Source of the DNA: Candidula unifasciata
Lineage: Eukaryota; Mollusca; Gastropoda; Stylommatophora; Geomitridae
Length of the DNA stretch: 64,000 nt
Reading direction: 5' to 3'
Assembly (NCBI GenBank): GCA_905116865.2
Contig: CAJHNH020008545.1
Coordinates: 165,001 to 229,000, forward strand
Shown: piece after piece, positions 11,851-22,768 of the stretch
How the letters are laid out: every line of letters starts with the position of its first letter
How positions within the stretch are numbered: the stretch's first letter is position 1
Notes under the pieces: generated by a model
What the model was told of the DNA's origin: nothing
The model's database searches: none
The model's input: only the letters and a program-made list of their open reading frames with translations
Position numbers and translations under genes: made by a program

Positions 11851-12282
11851 TTGGGGAGGGGAGGGTGGAGAATGCTTCTTAGAAACTTTAAGTTATTAAA
11901 CTGTTTTTGTTTATACCAGATAGATGTGATATGGAATAATTGCACACATAAAAATAACAACTAAAGTCATAGTGACTGTATATTTGAAAGAGGGGAAAAA
12001 AAACAAGTATGAAATAATGATTAGCCTTATGCTGCTTGATCTCCTCCCTCCCCCCTTTTTTTTTTAAATTCTGTGCCCTAGGCACCCATGATTTCTGCAG
12101 CCCTCCATGATCGTTTCGGAGCCCACATACACAAGGATGTCGAGCCCATTTTAAGAAGCATTTGTCTAGACTGTCTCAGGAGAAAGGGAGATAATGCCAT
12201 GATTGTTGGTTGTAGATAGGATTAACCTTTCATAACCTTCAGAGTATTGATTTGTGTCAGCCATATGGGAAATTGTTCTTTT

Positions 12283-12361
<79 letters not shown>

Positions 12362-12362
12362 T
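12283..12362. repeat. (TC)n microsatellite
   Basis: About 80 bp of TC with one TTTC interruption; the open frames across it are low-complexity artefacts. Confidence 0.95.
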
Positions 12363-12432
12363 TGTTTATCTCTCTCAATCACTCACTCATTCTCTCTCCG
12401 TCTCTGCGATTCAAGTGTGGATTTGAACCATG

Positions 12433-12645
12433 AAGGACCCTTCTCCACGCCTTCAGGTATATTAAGCTAGACGTACATTTATAGACCAATCAGCACTTGG
12501 TGGGTGATGTGATAAACATTACACTGGCCGTCTTTACTTCCCAGGACTATACCCGGTACCCACTTAAGACTGGGTCGAACTTGGAACCAACGACCTTCCG
12601 ATCCTTAGGCGAGCGTCTAGCCGATACGTCACGGCAGCGCCTATT
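12433..12645 (-). mobile_element. tRNA-derived SINE-A, antisense copy
   Basis: Shares the tail 'ccaatcagcacttggtgggt' plus gccgtctttacttccca and the head region 'ggcgagcgtctagccg' (A-box complement) with copies at 24900-25112, 30339-30596, 30890-31109, 48868-49128 and 55685-55862. Non-coding. Confidence 0.75.
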
Positions 12646-12724
12646 GGACCATATTGATTGCCTTTCTCATGACGCCGCGGGTGGAAGATAGCGTCATCAA
12701 TCAGCGAGTGAATCCGGTCGATTA

Positions 12725-12925
12725 GGATTTTCCGGTTTTATCCCACAGGGCTCGGTCTTTCTCCGCAGAACGGCTAGCTAGATGTGACACAGAACTCGAA
12801 CTCCTTATCTCAGGCAACGATCCATAAGAATTTATGTTGCAGACTGAACTTGTGAACTGAAAGACACAGCTGTGATTTGAACTAGTGACTTACTGCTTGA
12901 CCATTTCGGCACGGAGACCACCGCA
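12725..12925 (-). mobile_element. tRNA-like SINE (family D), copy 1
   Basis: Similar to 18165-18400 through 'cggttttatcccac', 'cttt(c/t)ccgcagaacggctag' and the antisense head ending 'cacggagacc'. Read antisense, the head starts with a GGTCTCCGTG-type A-box region. More decayed than copy 2. Confidence 0.55.
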
Positions 12926-13171
12926 GCAGGAGTAGATGGCACAGCGTTGCTGAAAGAAAAAGGGGGGGGGGGGGGGAGAGACAAGTGAACTGTTTTGGTA
13001 ACATTAAACGATTTACAACCTCCTGGAGGGAACAGTTTAAGGCAAGCGATCAAAAGGTAAAACGCGATACAAGTGGTAGGATAACCACAAGAGATTGATA
13101 TAACCAAGACGAGAGACAGCCTGTTAGAGATTCATTGCAGCCAACCTATACTGGGGAGACGGCACCAGGTT

Positions 13172-13278
13172 GAGTGATTACACGGATGGGTGATTACACG
13201 GATGGGTGATTAAACGGAAGGGTGATTAAACACATGGGTGATTACACGGATGGGTGATTAAACGGATGGGTGATGTGG
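13172..13278. repeat. 16-bp tandem repeat, about 6 copies
   Basis: Units of gggtgattacacggat with variants (taaacggaa, taaacacat). A separate G-run lies at 12961-12977. Confidence 0.9.
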
Positions 13279-13447
13279 TCAGTAATGCTCCGGCTTGACA
13301 CATCCCATAATAGTTTATGCCACACATGTAACGAGGCTGGTTTATCGCGGGAATTTTAGCCCCGGAGGCAGGAGCTAATAGTGGACACATCCTGGGAGAT
13401 TTAAAACCAGAAGCATACAGATTCCTGGAAGACCATAGAGTCCATGG

Positions 13448-13674
13448 CTGGTTAGTTGCGTATCCTTTACAGGACATTGCAGAACCAACCCCAGCAGCCC
13501 CTGGCTGTTGTGCGGTTTTTTCTAGGCAAATTTACGTCCAGTAGTTTGCTGTTGCTTTCTGAACGGTCAGCTTTCTTGATACCACTGTCGAAACCAACGC
13601 AAGGCGCCTGGCCCGCAGCTGGGATAGAACCCGACATTACGAAGCGTTGGCATCGACTTAGCCACAGAGCCGAC
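13448..13674 (-). mobile_element. tRNA-derived SINE family C, copy 2
   Basis: About 85-90% identical by eye to 1884-2118, including 'gcgtatcctttacaggac', 'ctttcttgataccactgtcg' and 'catcgacttagccacagagc'. Flanks agagtccatgg (13437-13447) and agagctcatgg (13675-13685) look like a diverged target-site duplication. Confidence 0.8.
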
Positions 13675-13767
13675 AGAGCTCATGGGGACTGGAGTTTTTG
13701 AGGACCACGGAATCACGGAACATGATGGTGTCCTGGAGGAAAACAAAGTCTTGTACCCTTCTCCATT

Positions 13768-13972
13768 TCTTCTTCTTCTTCTTCTTCTTCTTCTTCTTCT
13801 TCTTCTTCTTCTTCTTCTTCTTCTTCTTCTTCTTCTTCTTCTTCTTCTTCTCTTTCTTCTTTCTTCTTCTTTTTTCTTCTTTTCTTCTTCTTCTTCTTCT
13901 TCTTCTTCTTCTTCTTCTTCTTCTTCTTCTTCTTCTTCTTCTTCTTCTTCTTCTTCTTCTTCTTCTTCTTTT
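13768..13972. repeat. (TTC)n microsatellite, about 205 bp
   Basis: Two long TTC blocks separated by an impure T/C segment (13851-13882). Polypurine on the other strand. Confidence 0.97.
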
Positions 13973-14384
13973 GCATTCACCTTAGAAGGGCATTTAGCAC
14001 GCTGTATGTTGCTTACAGTAAGTACGATTAACAGCTAGGCTGCGATATTTGCGCTTTTCAGCTCATAACGTCAAATTTCAACGAAGCCCTAATAATTAAT
14101 GAAGGGACTGTGTTACTTTTCCTTATCTGTCCCCCTCCCCAGTATGGATTCCCAGAACCCTTATGGGTAGTCTTGTATCGATTGAGGCTGTTGTTTTATT
14201 CTAGCTACTACACCGGCACGTCTTCTTAATTGGCAGAAATAGCGAATAAATATGTGTGCCAAGCTTTTCTGTTACTTGACAGAAAATCCTCCCTAATTTA
14301 TGTTTAAAATTAGCCATCTCCAGGCGCCGCCTTCAAGAACATCAGTCGTGAGTGATGTCCTCACGGACGAAGCTTTAGCAACCC

Positions 14385-14389
<5 letters not shown>

Positions 14390-14421
<32 letters not shown>

Positions 14422-14435
14422 AAGAGATAGAGAGA
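14390..14435. repeat. (GA)n microsatellite
   Basis: Short impure GA tract. Confidence 0.85.
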
Positions 14436-14689
14436 GTCTGCCAGCTTGGCTTTTTTCGGTCTGGGGATTTTCTTCCTTGTTTTCCTCTTTCCCTGTTTAT
14501 TTGTAGGCTCTCCCGGCTTCTTGTTACCCTCCTGCCTGTGGAACCCCCGGTGTGAAGGACGTGATAAGATGCAAGCATGAATCAGCAAATAGGCTAACAC
14601 TCCCGACCGGTGTGAGCTTTTGTTGCAATGTGTGCGTTTATAATAACGTGCAGTTTTAAACATACTGTACATGTTAAGTAAGTTCTGCC

Positions 14690-15090
14690 CGTTATGGTGG
14701 GTTTACATATAGTGGATTTATAATGACATGTGTTTAGTAGATTTTGTAATAACATACGTATAGTGGAATTTATATTATATGTATAGTAAATCATTCTAAT
14801 AATAAGCGTATAGTGGTTATTATAATGACATGTGTTTGGTAGATTTTGCAAAAACATACGTATAGTGGAATTTATAAATAGTGAATTATTCTAATAATAT
14901 GCGTATAGTGAATTTTATAATGACATGTGTGGTAGATTTTATAATGACGCGTATAGTGGATTTTATTATGACGCGTATAGTGGATTTTATAATAGTATAG
15001 ATATACTCATTTTGCTAAGTAATAAACGTGTAGTAGATTTTAAAATTAAACGCATAGTAAATTTCAGCTAGCACATTTCTAATGTTGTAC
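14690..15090. repeat. Degenerate AT-rich tandem repeat, roughly 27-35-bp units
   Basis: Repeated 'tatagtggattttataatga' and 'acatgtgtttggtagatttt' blocks with variable spacing, decaying after about 15060. An old minisatellite; no gene. 14000-14690 shows nothing else recognisable. Confidence 0.65.
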
Positions 15091-15351
15091 GGATACTGAA
15101 TATTAGAGAATCCCTGTAGCGCATTGTCTAATACTATTCAGGTAATGAGTATTACCGTTTATATTTAAGTAACATTTATTACCCAAAATACTCCAGTTAA
15201 ATACGCGTGCAATGAAGTTCAGGTCTAGTACAGTAACCTGCGTATAATGGTTTTGCTAATCCGATGTTAATCCTCATTTTTAGAATAAAACACATCAAAT
15301 GGATTTTCTAACGCCACGCTTAGTGACTTTTTAAGTAACTTGCGCGAAGCA

Positions 15352-15379
15352 TTGGGGGGGGGGGGGGGGGGGGGGGGGC
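15352..15379. repeat. Poly-G run
   Basis: About 26 consecutive G, potentially quadruplex-forming and difficult to sequence; its length is uncertain. Confidence 0.85.
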
Positions 15380-15464
15380 ACATAGTGACTTTTAAAGTAT
15401 TGTTAGTCTTGTGAGTATTGAAATAACAGGCTTCTTGTGAATATTCAGATAACACACTCCTAGT

Positions 15465-15600
15465 GAATTTTAATATCAATATCATTAAGTGCCTTGCCGA
15501 CTGGCATGCGCGATCATACCTTTCCACAATCTGCGATTCGCAACTGCATGTATCAGCTCGCGTGTTGACACCCCTCCGCGCCATGACAAAAGGCTGTCAT
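15465..15600 (-). repeat. ATC/GAT-tailed repeat, second copy
   Basis: Shares 'gtgccttgccgactggcatg', 'ctccacaatctgcgat'-type and 'gcatgtatcagctcg' blocks with 39497-39735. Confidence 0.6.
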
Positions 15601-15814
15601 TCTGATCCACGGTGCGACTCTCGTACCACTGTAGGTAAACCACGAGTTTGGTCTTCTTTTTTTTTTTAAACCTCCCACTGCGGGATTCTAACCCAGGTAA
15701 ACTTAGAGGATTGCATTGTCAAACCGTTTCACCAAATTCTACTAAACCAGAGAGGAGGCTGTTAGGGATTCTCTAACTTGGCCTGGCATGCGTTAAAAAT
15801 CTTCTTCTGTCAAC

Positions 15815-16080
15815 TGCGGCGCACAGTTCTGGTTGTTCGTCCACTTCTAGAATCTTGTTTCAGAACTTGAGTTTTGCATGCAAATCTATTTTACAGATGT
15901 AGCTTTTTTGTATGCAGACTGTTGGTTCCTCGCTCATCAGGCAAAGGCATTCCAACTTCAAAGAAACACACATAATTAGTCCAATTTTACTTGTTTGTCA
16001 GGGGATTAGGTGTCTACTCACACCACCTTCCTCCTCCTCCCCAAAGGGGCCGCAGGACCCACACGAAAAAAAATGAGTTG
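15815..16080 (-). repeat. GAA-tailed SINE-like retroposon
   Basis: Blocks 'ctggttgttcgtccacttct', 'tttgcatgcaaatctatttt' and the end 'cgcaggacccacacg' match the family; antisense copy. 16081-16440 holds no other recognised feature. Confidence 0.7.
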
Positions 16081-16439
16081 AAATACCTGCCGTGGTTTTA
16101 AAAACAGTATAATTTAGTTTAATAAGAGATGCATTTATTGTGTGGCTTTTAGAACCAAAACTGCCTTATATTTTATTATACTTTTCCTCTTTATTTACTC
16201 TTTGGGTGGTTGGTATTTAAAATTGCTGCCTAAATAGGTAAAGCCTCAGATCCCATAAGTGTGGTTGCGAATACAAAATCAATAGAAAATAATCTTTCAG
16301 TGCACAGTGCAGGAAGTAAACGGTCATCCTAGTATTGCCTGCTTGCTAGGGAAAAGGCAGGGGATGTCTTGACGGGAGTCCATACCCCTGGCCCCGCTAA
16401 CCAGACGTTCCACGTTCGCGACTGTATAACCCACAGTCA

Positions 16440-17690
16440 TTCAGCCCATATGCACTTAGGTCCACCGTATCACCTGTCAGTGATAGATTATCGACTTGGC
16501 ATGCTTACCAAATCAGAGAGTCAGCTGATGAAACTTGAACGCATACAGAATGAAGCCATGCGGGTAATTCTGTGATGTACAAGAGATATCCCAGTAGTAT
16601 GTATGCGATATATACGTGCACTGCCTACTATTGCAGATAGGCTCAAAGTTCTGCAAGCAAAGTCATATCTTAGAGTAGCTGCAGACAAGAGACACCTCCT
16701 GCATGAAGCCAGGGATAGAGCTAAGGGTCACCGACTGAAAAGAGGAAAGTCTTGGATGGCGCAAGCTGAAGACACAATTAGACATGTGTGCAGGCTTGAT
16801 AAATTTAGGCGAGGAGAGGAGTGGGTCAAAGTGTCCGATCAGGTTTCAGACATGTGTTGGGTTCTAACCACTTTAGGACGCGAGTGCAGGATCTCGCCAG
16901 CTGATGGTGCAGAAGTTCAACAAATGATTATTTATACAGATGGCTCTCTGTTGAGGGGCAGACGAAGTGCATGGTGGTTCATAGCGAAGGCAAATGGACG
17001 CTGCTTTGCGCAACAAAGACTGGCATATGATATCACAACGTCTAGTTTGAGAATGGAGGTGGAGGCAGTCACTGCTGCCTTCTGCTGGCTTGAGAATCAG
17101 CTGTACACACATGCTGTCATTGTAACTGACCCACAGAGTATGTTGAGAATGGAGGTGGAGGCAGTCACTGCTGCCTTCTGCTGGCTTGAGAATCAGCTGT
17201 ACACACATGCTGTCATTGTAACTGACCCACAGAGTATGTTGAGAAAGGTGGAGACAGGCATGCTCCGTGAAAAGTGGCAAGCATCATTTCAAAGGTCCCG
17301 GGTAGTTAGCTTCATTTGAATATTTTCTCCAAGTTATGCCGGTGTGTTGGGAAATGAGCAGACAGATAGACTGCCCTGTTCTGCAACACTTGGTGGTGAA
17401 CTGATGCATGACAAGCTGGATGTTATGAGGGTCCTTTGAGAGCGAGTGAACAGTGCCGAGGAGCAGATAGATCATTACGGCCTGAGAAGAATGGCACTGC
17501 GAGGAGTTACAATGGGATCTGGCCGACGCTCGACACTCAGGGGAAAGGCGAGACGGATATACAGTTAGACAGTTTCTGGTACCATCGGAAACTTAACTCT
17601 TCGCTTGCTGCTGAAGATGGGAACGGAGCGCTTATGAGGGTGTCCCGAGTGCTGTGATATCGATTCTATATTCAACATTCAACGTGTGGT
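16440..17690 (+). pseudogene. LINE (I-group-like) ORF2 C-terminus with RNase H domain
   Basis: Frames give VIDYRLGMLT and QNEAMRVIL (after the reverse-transcriptase core), LPTIADRLKVLQAKSYLRVA, and an RNase H domain: YTDGSLLRG (first Asp), [14 protein letters not shown] (Glu), VIVTDPQSM (second Asp), GVLGNEQTDRL (last Asp). Stops at 16574 and about 17317 and a frame break kill it. A 96-bp in-frame tandem duplication (17047-17142 and 17143-17238) repeats the Glu/Asp segment. The 3' end has the family's 'gtgctgtgat' terminus. Non-LTR elements with an RNase H after the RT belong mainly to the I/R1/LOA group; the exact clade is not determined. Confidence 0.85.
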
Positions 17691-18160
17691 TGATTTTCAA
17701 ATCACATACCTCTAAAGTTGGTCCAAATAACTAACATTCGAGCTGTAATGCGCTTGGCTTGGCTTGCCTGTTTGGCAAAGGTAAACAGAGATTTAATTAG
17801 ATAGAGATATAAATACAATCCCTTATACAAATACCACATGCAGTATTTAATGTGTTGGTTTCATTGTGACAACACATCTTGATGGTCTCATGTAGTCGAA
17901 AAGGACGCACTTGTTGTCAGGACTTGTAATTAGGTCACCTAGATATCGGTAGTAGATCCCATATAACCGGAGGCCTGGCTTGTCTGTACTATTTTGTGCC
18001 ATCCTTTCTAATGCGCATTTTTTCTAATTCAGATGGTGTTACTTTAACCCTTTCTATCCCTGTAAGTTGTTACTTTAAATAATAAGTTGTTTCCATCCAA
18101 AAGAATCAAAATACAGTTTGCGATTTTAATAAATGCCTGTTGTCATCTGAAGTTAAAAGT
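17691..18160. other. No recognised feature
   Basis: AT-rich sequence without a conserved frame, RNA head or tandem repeat. Confidence 0.4.
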
Positions 18161-18164
18161 ATAG

Positions 18165-18400
18165 AGATGAGAGGATCGACTTTATTGCACCAGGTTTTAT
18201 CCCGCACGTCTTGGTGTCTTTCCACAGAACGGCTAGCCGCCTGCCGAGAGCGCAGCACATAGCACGAAATCCGTAGTTTCGACGACGATCCCCCGGGATC
18301 TCCATAAATATTTCGCTCGTAAACTCAACGGCGCTGCCGTGAAACGAACTCCCGACCTTCAGAGCGCGAGGCAAACGACTTGGCCACGGAGACCCCCTGA
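18165..18400 (-). mobile_element. tRNA-like SINE (family D), copy 2
   Basis: Antisense head GGGGTCTCCGTGGCCAAGTC followed by a GGGAGTTCGTTTC B-box-like stretch; resembles a type II tRNA head. Better preserved than 12725-12925. Confidence 0.7.
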
Positions 18401-18449
18401 AGTAATTAAAACACAGCGTGGGGTTTTATCTAAAAAAGTGTTTCGGCCT

Positions 18450-18795
18450 ATCATCATCATCATACAGCAGGTCCTTTGCAGAACGTCGCTCTCATCACGG
18501 TCTGTCTGAAAGAAATTTGGTCTCTCGCCAGCTCTCCCGCCTCATGTACTTTCATACTCAAGGAGTCACTTATTTCCTGTGCCCATCTTCGTGTTGGTCG
18601 ACCCCTGCCCCTCCTGCCTGGTACCATGCCTTCTGCTATAATTTTTTCCAATCCGTCGTGGCGCTTGATATGACCAAAATATTTCAGCTTTCGAGACAGA
18701 ATGCTGTTTATTAGCCAATCTTCCTTGATGTTCAGATCTTTTAAGATGTCAGTATTTCTCCTCTTCTTTGTCCAAGATATTCTGAGAATCTATAT
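18450..18795 (-). pseudogene. RTE-like ORF C-terminal fragment with (GAT)n tail
   Basis: Antisense translation is open for most of its length: LRISWTKKRRNTDILKDLNI, LKYFGHIKRHDGLEK, EGMVPGRRGRGRPTRRWAQE, ending FCKGPAV, directly followed by TGATGATGATGA. The GRGRP basic motif is typical of this terminal region. 5'-truncated, as usual for target-primed retroposition. Confidence 0.85.
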
Positions 18796-18809
18796 TCTAT
18801 AGCATTCTA

Positions 18810-19188
18810 GTATCTCTCTATTTACTATAAACAAAGGAGTTACTGTAGATGTTACTTGAAGAAAATAAGAGGAACTTGTTACTTATTGTATCTCTCCATT
18901 TACTACATATAAACAGGAGTGACTGTAGTTGTTACATGTAGAAAATAGGACAAACTTGTTACTTATTCTATTATCTCTTCGTTTACTGCATATAAGCAGA
19001 AAATGTACTGTAGTTGTTACATGTGGAAGATAGGAGAAATTGGTTACTTAATATTGTATCTCTCCATTTACTACATGTAAACAGGAGTGACTGTAGTTAT
19101 TACAAGTAGAAAATAGGAAAAACTTGTTACTTATTCTAGTATCTCTCCATTTACTGCATATAAGCAGAGGAGTTACTGAAGGTTGCTG
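18810..19188. repeat. Tandem repeat of about 78-85 bp, 4.5 copies, directly upstream of septin exon 1
   Basis: Units begin 'tctctccatttact' at about 18813, 18891, 18974, 19059 and 19142 and contain 'aggagtgactgtagttgtta'. Located 100-480 bases before the start codon, in presumptive promoter or 5' UTR. Confidence 0.85.
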
Positions 19189-19194
19189 TATAAA
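19189..19194 (+). promoter_or_regulatory. TATA-like hexamer upstream of septin exon 1
   Basis: TATAAA about 95 bases before the predicted start codon, just after the last unit of an 80-bp promoter-proximal repeat array. Spacing would allow a short 5' UTR. The flanks are AT-rich and septin promoters are often TATA-less, so this may be chance. Confidence 0.2.
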
Positions 19195-19289
19195 ACATTA
19201 TTGTAAGGGCTGAGGTGGCATATTGCAACTGAATCAACTAGTGTAAATTTGAATGCAGTGATTTATCTGTAAACATTGAGCAACCAGCC

Positions 19290-19340
19290 ATGGATAATTT
19301 GGTGAATGAAGATTCTGTTCATGTGCCTGCTATTGTGGAG
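19290..19340 (+). CDS. SEPTIN7: Septin exon 1 (start codon, residues 1-17)
   Basis: ATG lies in a good Kozak context (gccATGG), with an in-frame TAG at 19239-19241 upstream, and encodes [18 protein letters not shown] consensus donor gtaaga follows at 19341. The exon ends in phase 0, matching the phase-0 acceptor at 26001. No homology supports these 17 residues, since septin N-termini vary; the call rests on the start context, donor and phase. An alternative first exon elsewhere cannot be excluded. Confidence 0.72.
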
Positions 19341-22300
19341 GTAAGACCAACTGTTGAGTCTCTCTACTCATGGTGTTATCTTTGCCCAAGACTTTTGTCT
19401 TTGTTCATGGTATTTTATCTTTACCCCTTCTTCTTTGTCCCTGCTCATGGTATTTTTAACCCTAATATGTTGTCTGTTAGCTCTCTGTCATCAGACACAG
19501 TGTAAAAATTGGCTGAGATCAATTTGATGAGGGAAAGACAAATATTTGACCATGTTCAACTCTGCTAAAGACAGCTTCGGTTATAATTATGGTCTGGGTT
19601 TTTTGTGTGTGCACCAAGTCCAGTGGCTTAAATGGTGTATTGTGCCAGTAGTTGTGGCTTGTTGTCCCTAACCTCTCTGTTGATCCTCTTGAACATGTCT
19701 GTGTCCTTTCTGGTGATCCTCTTGAACATGTCTGGGTCCTCTCTGTTGATCCTCTTGAACATGTTTGTGTCCTCTCTGTTGGTTCTCTTGAACATGTCTG
19801 GGTCCTCTCTGTTGATCCTCTCGAACATGTCTGGGTCCTCTCTGTTGATCCTCTTGAACATGTTTGGGTCCTCTCTGTTGATCCTCTTGAACATGTCTGG
19901 GTCCTCTCTGTTGATCCTCTTGAACATGTCTGGGTCCTCTGTTGGATCCTCTTGAACATGTTTGGGTCCTCTCTGTTGGTTCTCTTGAACATGTCATGGC
20001 CCTCTCTGTTGATCCTCTTGAACATGTCTGGGTCCTCTGTTGATCCTCTTGAACATGTTTGTGTCCTCACTGTTGATCCTCTTGAACATGTTTTTGTCCT
20101 CTGTTGATCCTCTTGAACATGTTTGTGTCCTCTTTGTTGATCCTCTTAAACATGTCTGGGTCCTCACTGTTGATCCTCTTGAACATGTTTGGGTCCTCTC
20201 TGTTGATCCTCTTGAACATGTTTGTGTCCTCTCTGTTGATCCTCTTGAACATGTCTGGGTCCTCACTGTTGATCCTCTTGAACATGTTTGGGTCCTCTCT
20301 GTTGATCCTCTTGAACATGTTTGTGTCCTCTCTGTTGATCCTCTTGAACATGTCTGGGTCCTCACTGTTGGTCCTCTTGAACATGTTTGGGTCCTCTCTG
20401 TTGATCCTCTTGAACATGTTTGGGTCCTCTGTTGATCCTCTTGAACATGTTTGTGTCCTCTCTGTTGATCCTCTTGAACATGTTTGGGTCCTCTGTTGAA
20501 TCCATAACTCACAGGAAACTACTAAAGCTGGAGGTGACCACCTATGAAATATGTGTAAGTATGTGTTTTGGAAAAGTTCCCATGACTCAAGTTACTGTAA
20601 GCACCCTGACTGTTGCCTTGAATCGATGTCTGTTGTTTTCATACACCGCAAATAAAGCAAAATAAAAACTAGATGTTTGTTTACATTAATCAAGTAATCT
20701 TACAAGAACTAGATCATTAATAGGTTGCAAGCCAAATTTCAGCAAGTTACACTGAAGGGTTTCTGAGTTGGGCAGAACTTCTGGAACTGACTGTGTGTGG
20801 TGGCTGTAATACAAATGCATTGTTTTGACACTTGAATGTTATTGTTTGTTGAAATGTCACTGTTAAACTTGTTAAGCCAAGAAACCAGGTAGACCATGTG
20901 TCATCTATACTACATTGTCACCATTTTTTCAGCAACTAGAGAGTGTGGACTCAGTGAGTATTGGCCTTCTCTCAACTTTAGCCATTGTTGGCAGCTTGTG
21001 CTGACCTAGTGTACAGTGTGATTGTGGCACCATGTTGAATTCTCTGCTTCGTTTTGGTTGAAAACACCCTAACAGATTGTGTTATGTTTTTTTGTTTTTT
21101 GTTTCTTCATTTGGCTGATTGTCATTGATGCTTTTTGTTTTGAATGTTAAATAATTAATTCGTATTCAGCCTTTAGTTCCTATAAAGTTAATAATCATTA
21201 ACTCTTCCCCCCTCCCTTCCCGTGTGGGTCCTAAGACCCCATTGTGGGAAAACAAGAATAGACCCACTGCCTCCCCAACAAGCATGTGGTAGGGGTCGAC
21301 TAATTGGGGACTTCCTACAAAGTCAGAGTGTATCTGCCCCAATGACAAGAAACAGCCGACTGCACACAAATAAGCCAGTAAAATGGAGGCTCACACACAG
21401 GCCCTGGCACAAAGCCACAGTCCAAATGGATGAACAACCAGAACTTTCTGCTTGTGCTTACAGCGGGTAAACATAGGAGAAGATGAAGGATTAACTCTTT
21501 CAGCATCAAGAAATTCATGTTTGTAAATCCTCATTAACCACTTTTTCCGCTAAGCAACATGGGGAGGAACAGTTTGCGATCCATTGCTCAGTGGATAACA
21601 GTCGACATTGTTATTGGATGGATGGATGGCGAATGTCTTTACTGTCACCACCAGTCTATCTTCTCCCTGGGAACCCCTTTGCTTTCACAGCTGATCTTTT
21701 GAGGCATAAGTGCCTGTTTGGCCAGTTTTTGTAGCTGCATTATAACAAACGGCCAAAGCTCGGATCTTTTGCTTCTCAGTGTGGTGCAATGCAAGCACAG
21801 TCTAACTTATAGTACTATTTCTAACTCTGACTCAGATGGTCAAGTTAGTGTCTGTCCTCAGTATCTTATTCTGCTGGAACAGAAAATACCAAAATAGTTT
21901 GAGGTTTGAACAGCGGATCAACATCATACCACACAAGTAGCAACCCATAAGTGCTCCATACTTCTTCTAACTGAAGTCTGAGTCCAAAGAAGCTCAGTAC
22001 AGGGCACAGGCTCTGTAGCACTGAGGAGGATCCTAAAATACTTTGGGTAGATTTTAACTCAAAATTTTTCCCTTGCAGCACTGTTAGGCTAATTTTTCCG
22101 ATTTCCAGCTGCCAAGGGATTTTTTTTTTTTACATATGCGGCAATGCACACGGGCGTCCGATCTCACTACCCAGAGACCAGGGAAAATTACTAGAAGTCC
22201 AAGTCTAGGTGAAAAAATTCCAACCCATACTGGGGATTGAACCCGGAACCTCTAGCACTTGAGGCCGACACCATGCCTCGAGCACCGTGCGGCCCCCTCA

Positions 22301-22724
22301 GAAAAGGTTGATAATGAGAAGTAATGCAGTAGAAACCTATAGTAGTGGTGTAGCACACCTTTAATTTATCATGCCACTGCAGCTCCGAGATATTCGAGGT
22401 GGTTTTTGTTCAGTCTGCCTCTCTTTCTTTCTCTATTTGCATCTCTCTCTGCATATGTCTTGTCTGTCTCTCTCTCTCTCTCTGACACACTCCGTTATGT
22501 CTGTCTCTTACTCTTTATCTCTATCTGTGTCTCTCTGTCTGTCTCTCTCTCTCTCTGACACACTCCGTTATGTCTGTCTCTTACTCTTTATCTCTATCTG
22601 TGTCTCTCTGATTCCCTCTCTGCTGCTTGTGTTTCACTCTGACTGTATCACTATCTCCTTCTGTCTCTCTCACTGTGTCTTTATTTCTCTCACCAGTCCC
22701 TCTCTTTGTCTGTCTGTCTGTTCA

Positions 22725-22768
<44 letters not shown>

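Noticed and set aside
16873..17280. 135-codon antisense frame
   Set aside because: Shadow of the LINE RNase H region and its internal duplication.
19519..20512. Many frames on both strands of the 33-bp array ([15 protein letters not shown] and [15 protein letters not shown])
   Set aside because: Period divisible by 3 keeps several frames open at once; no codon bias or start context.
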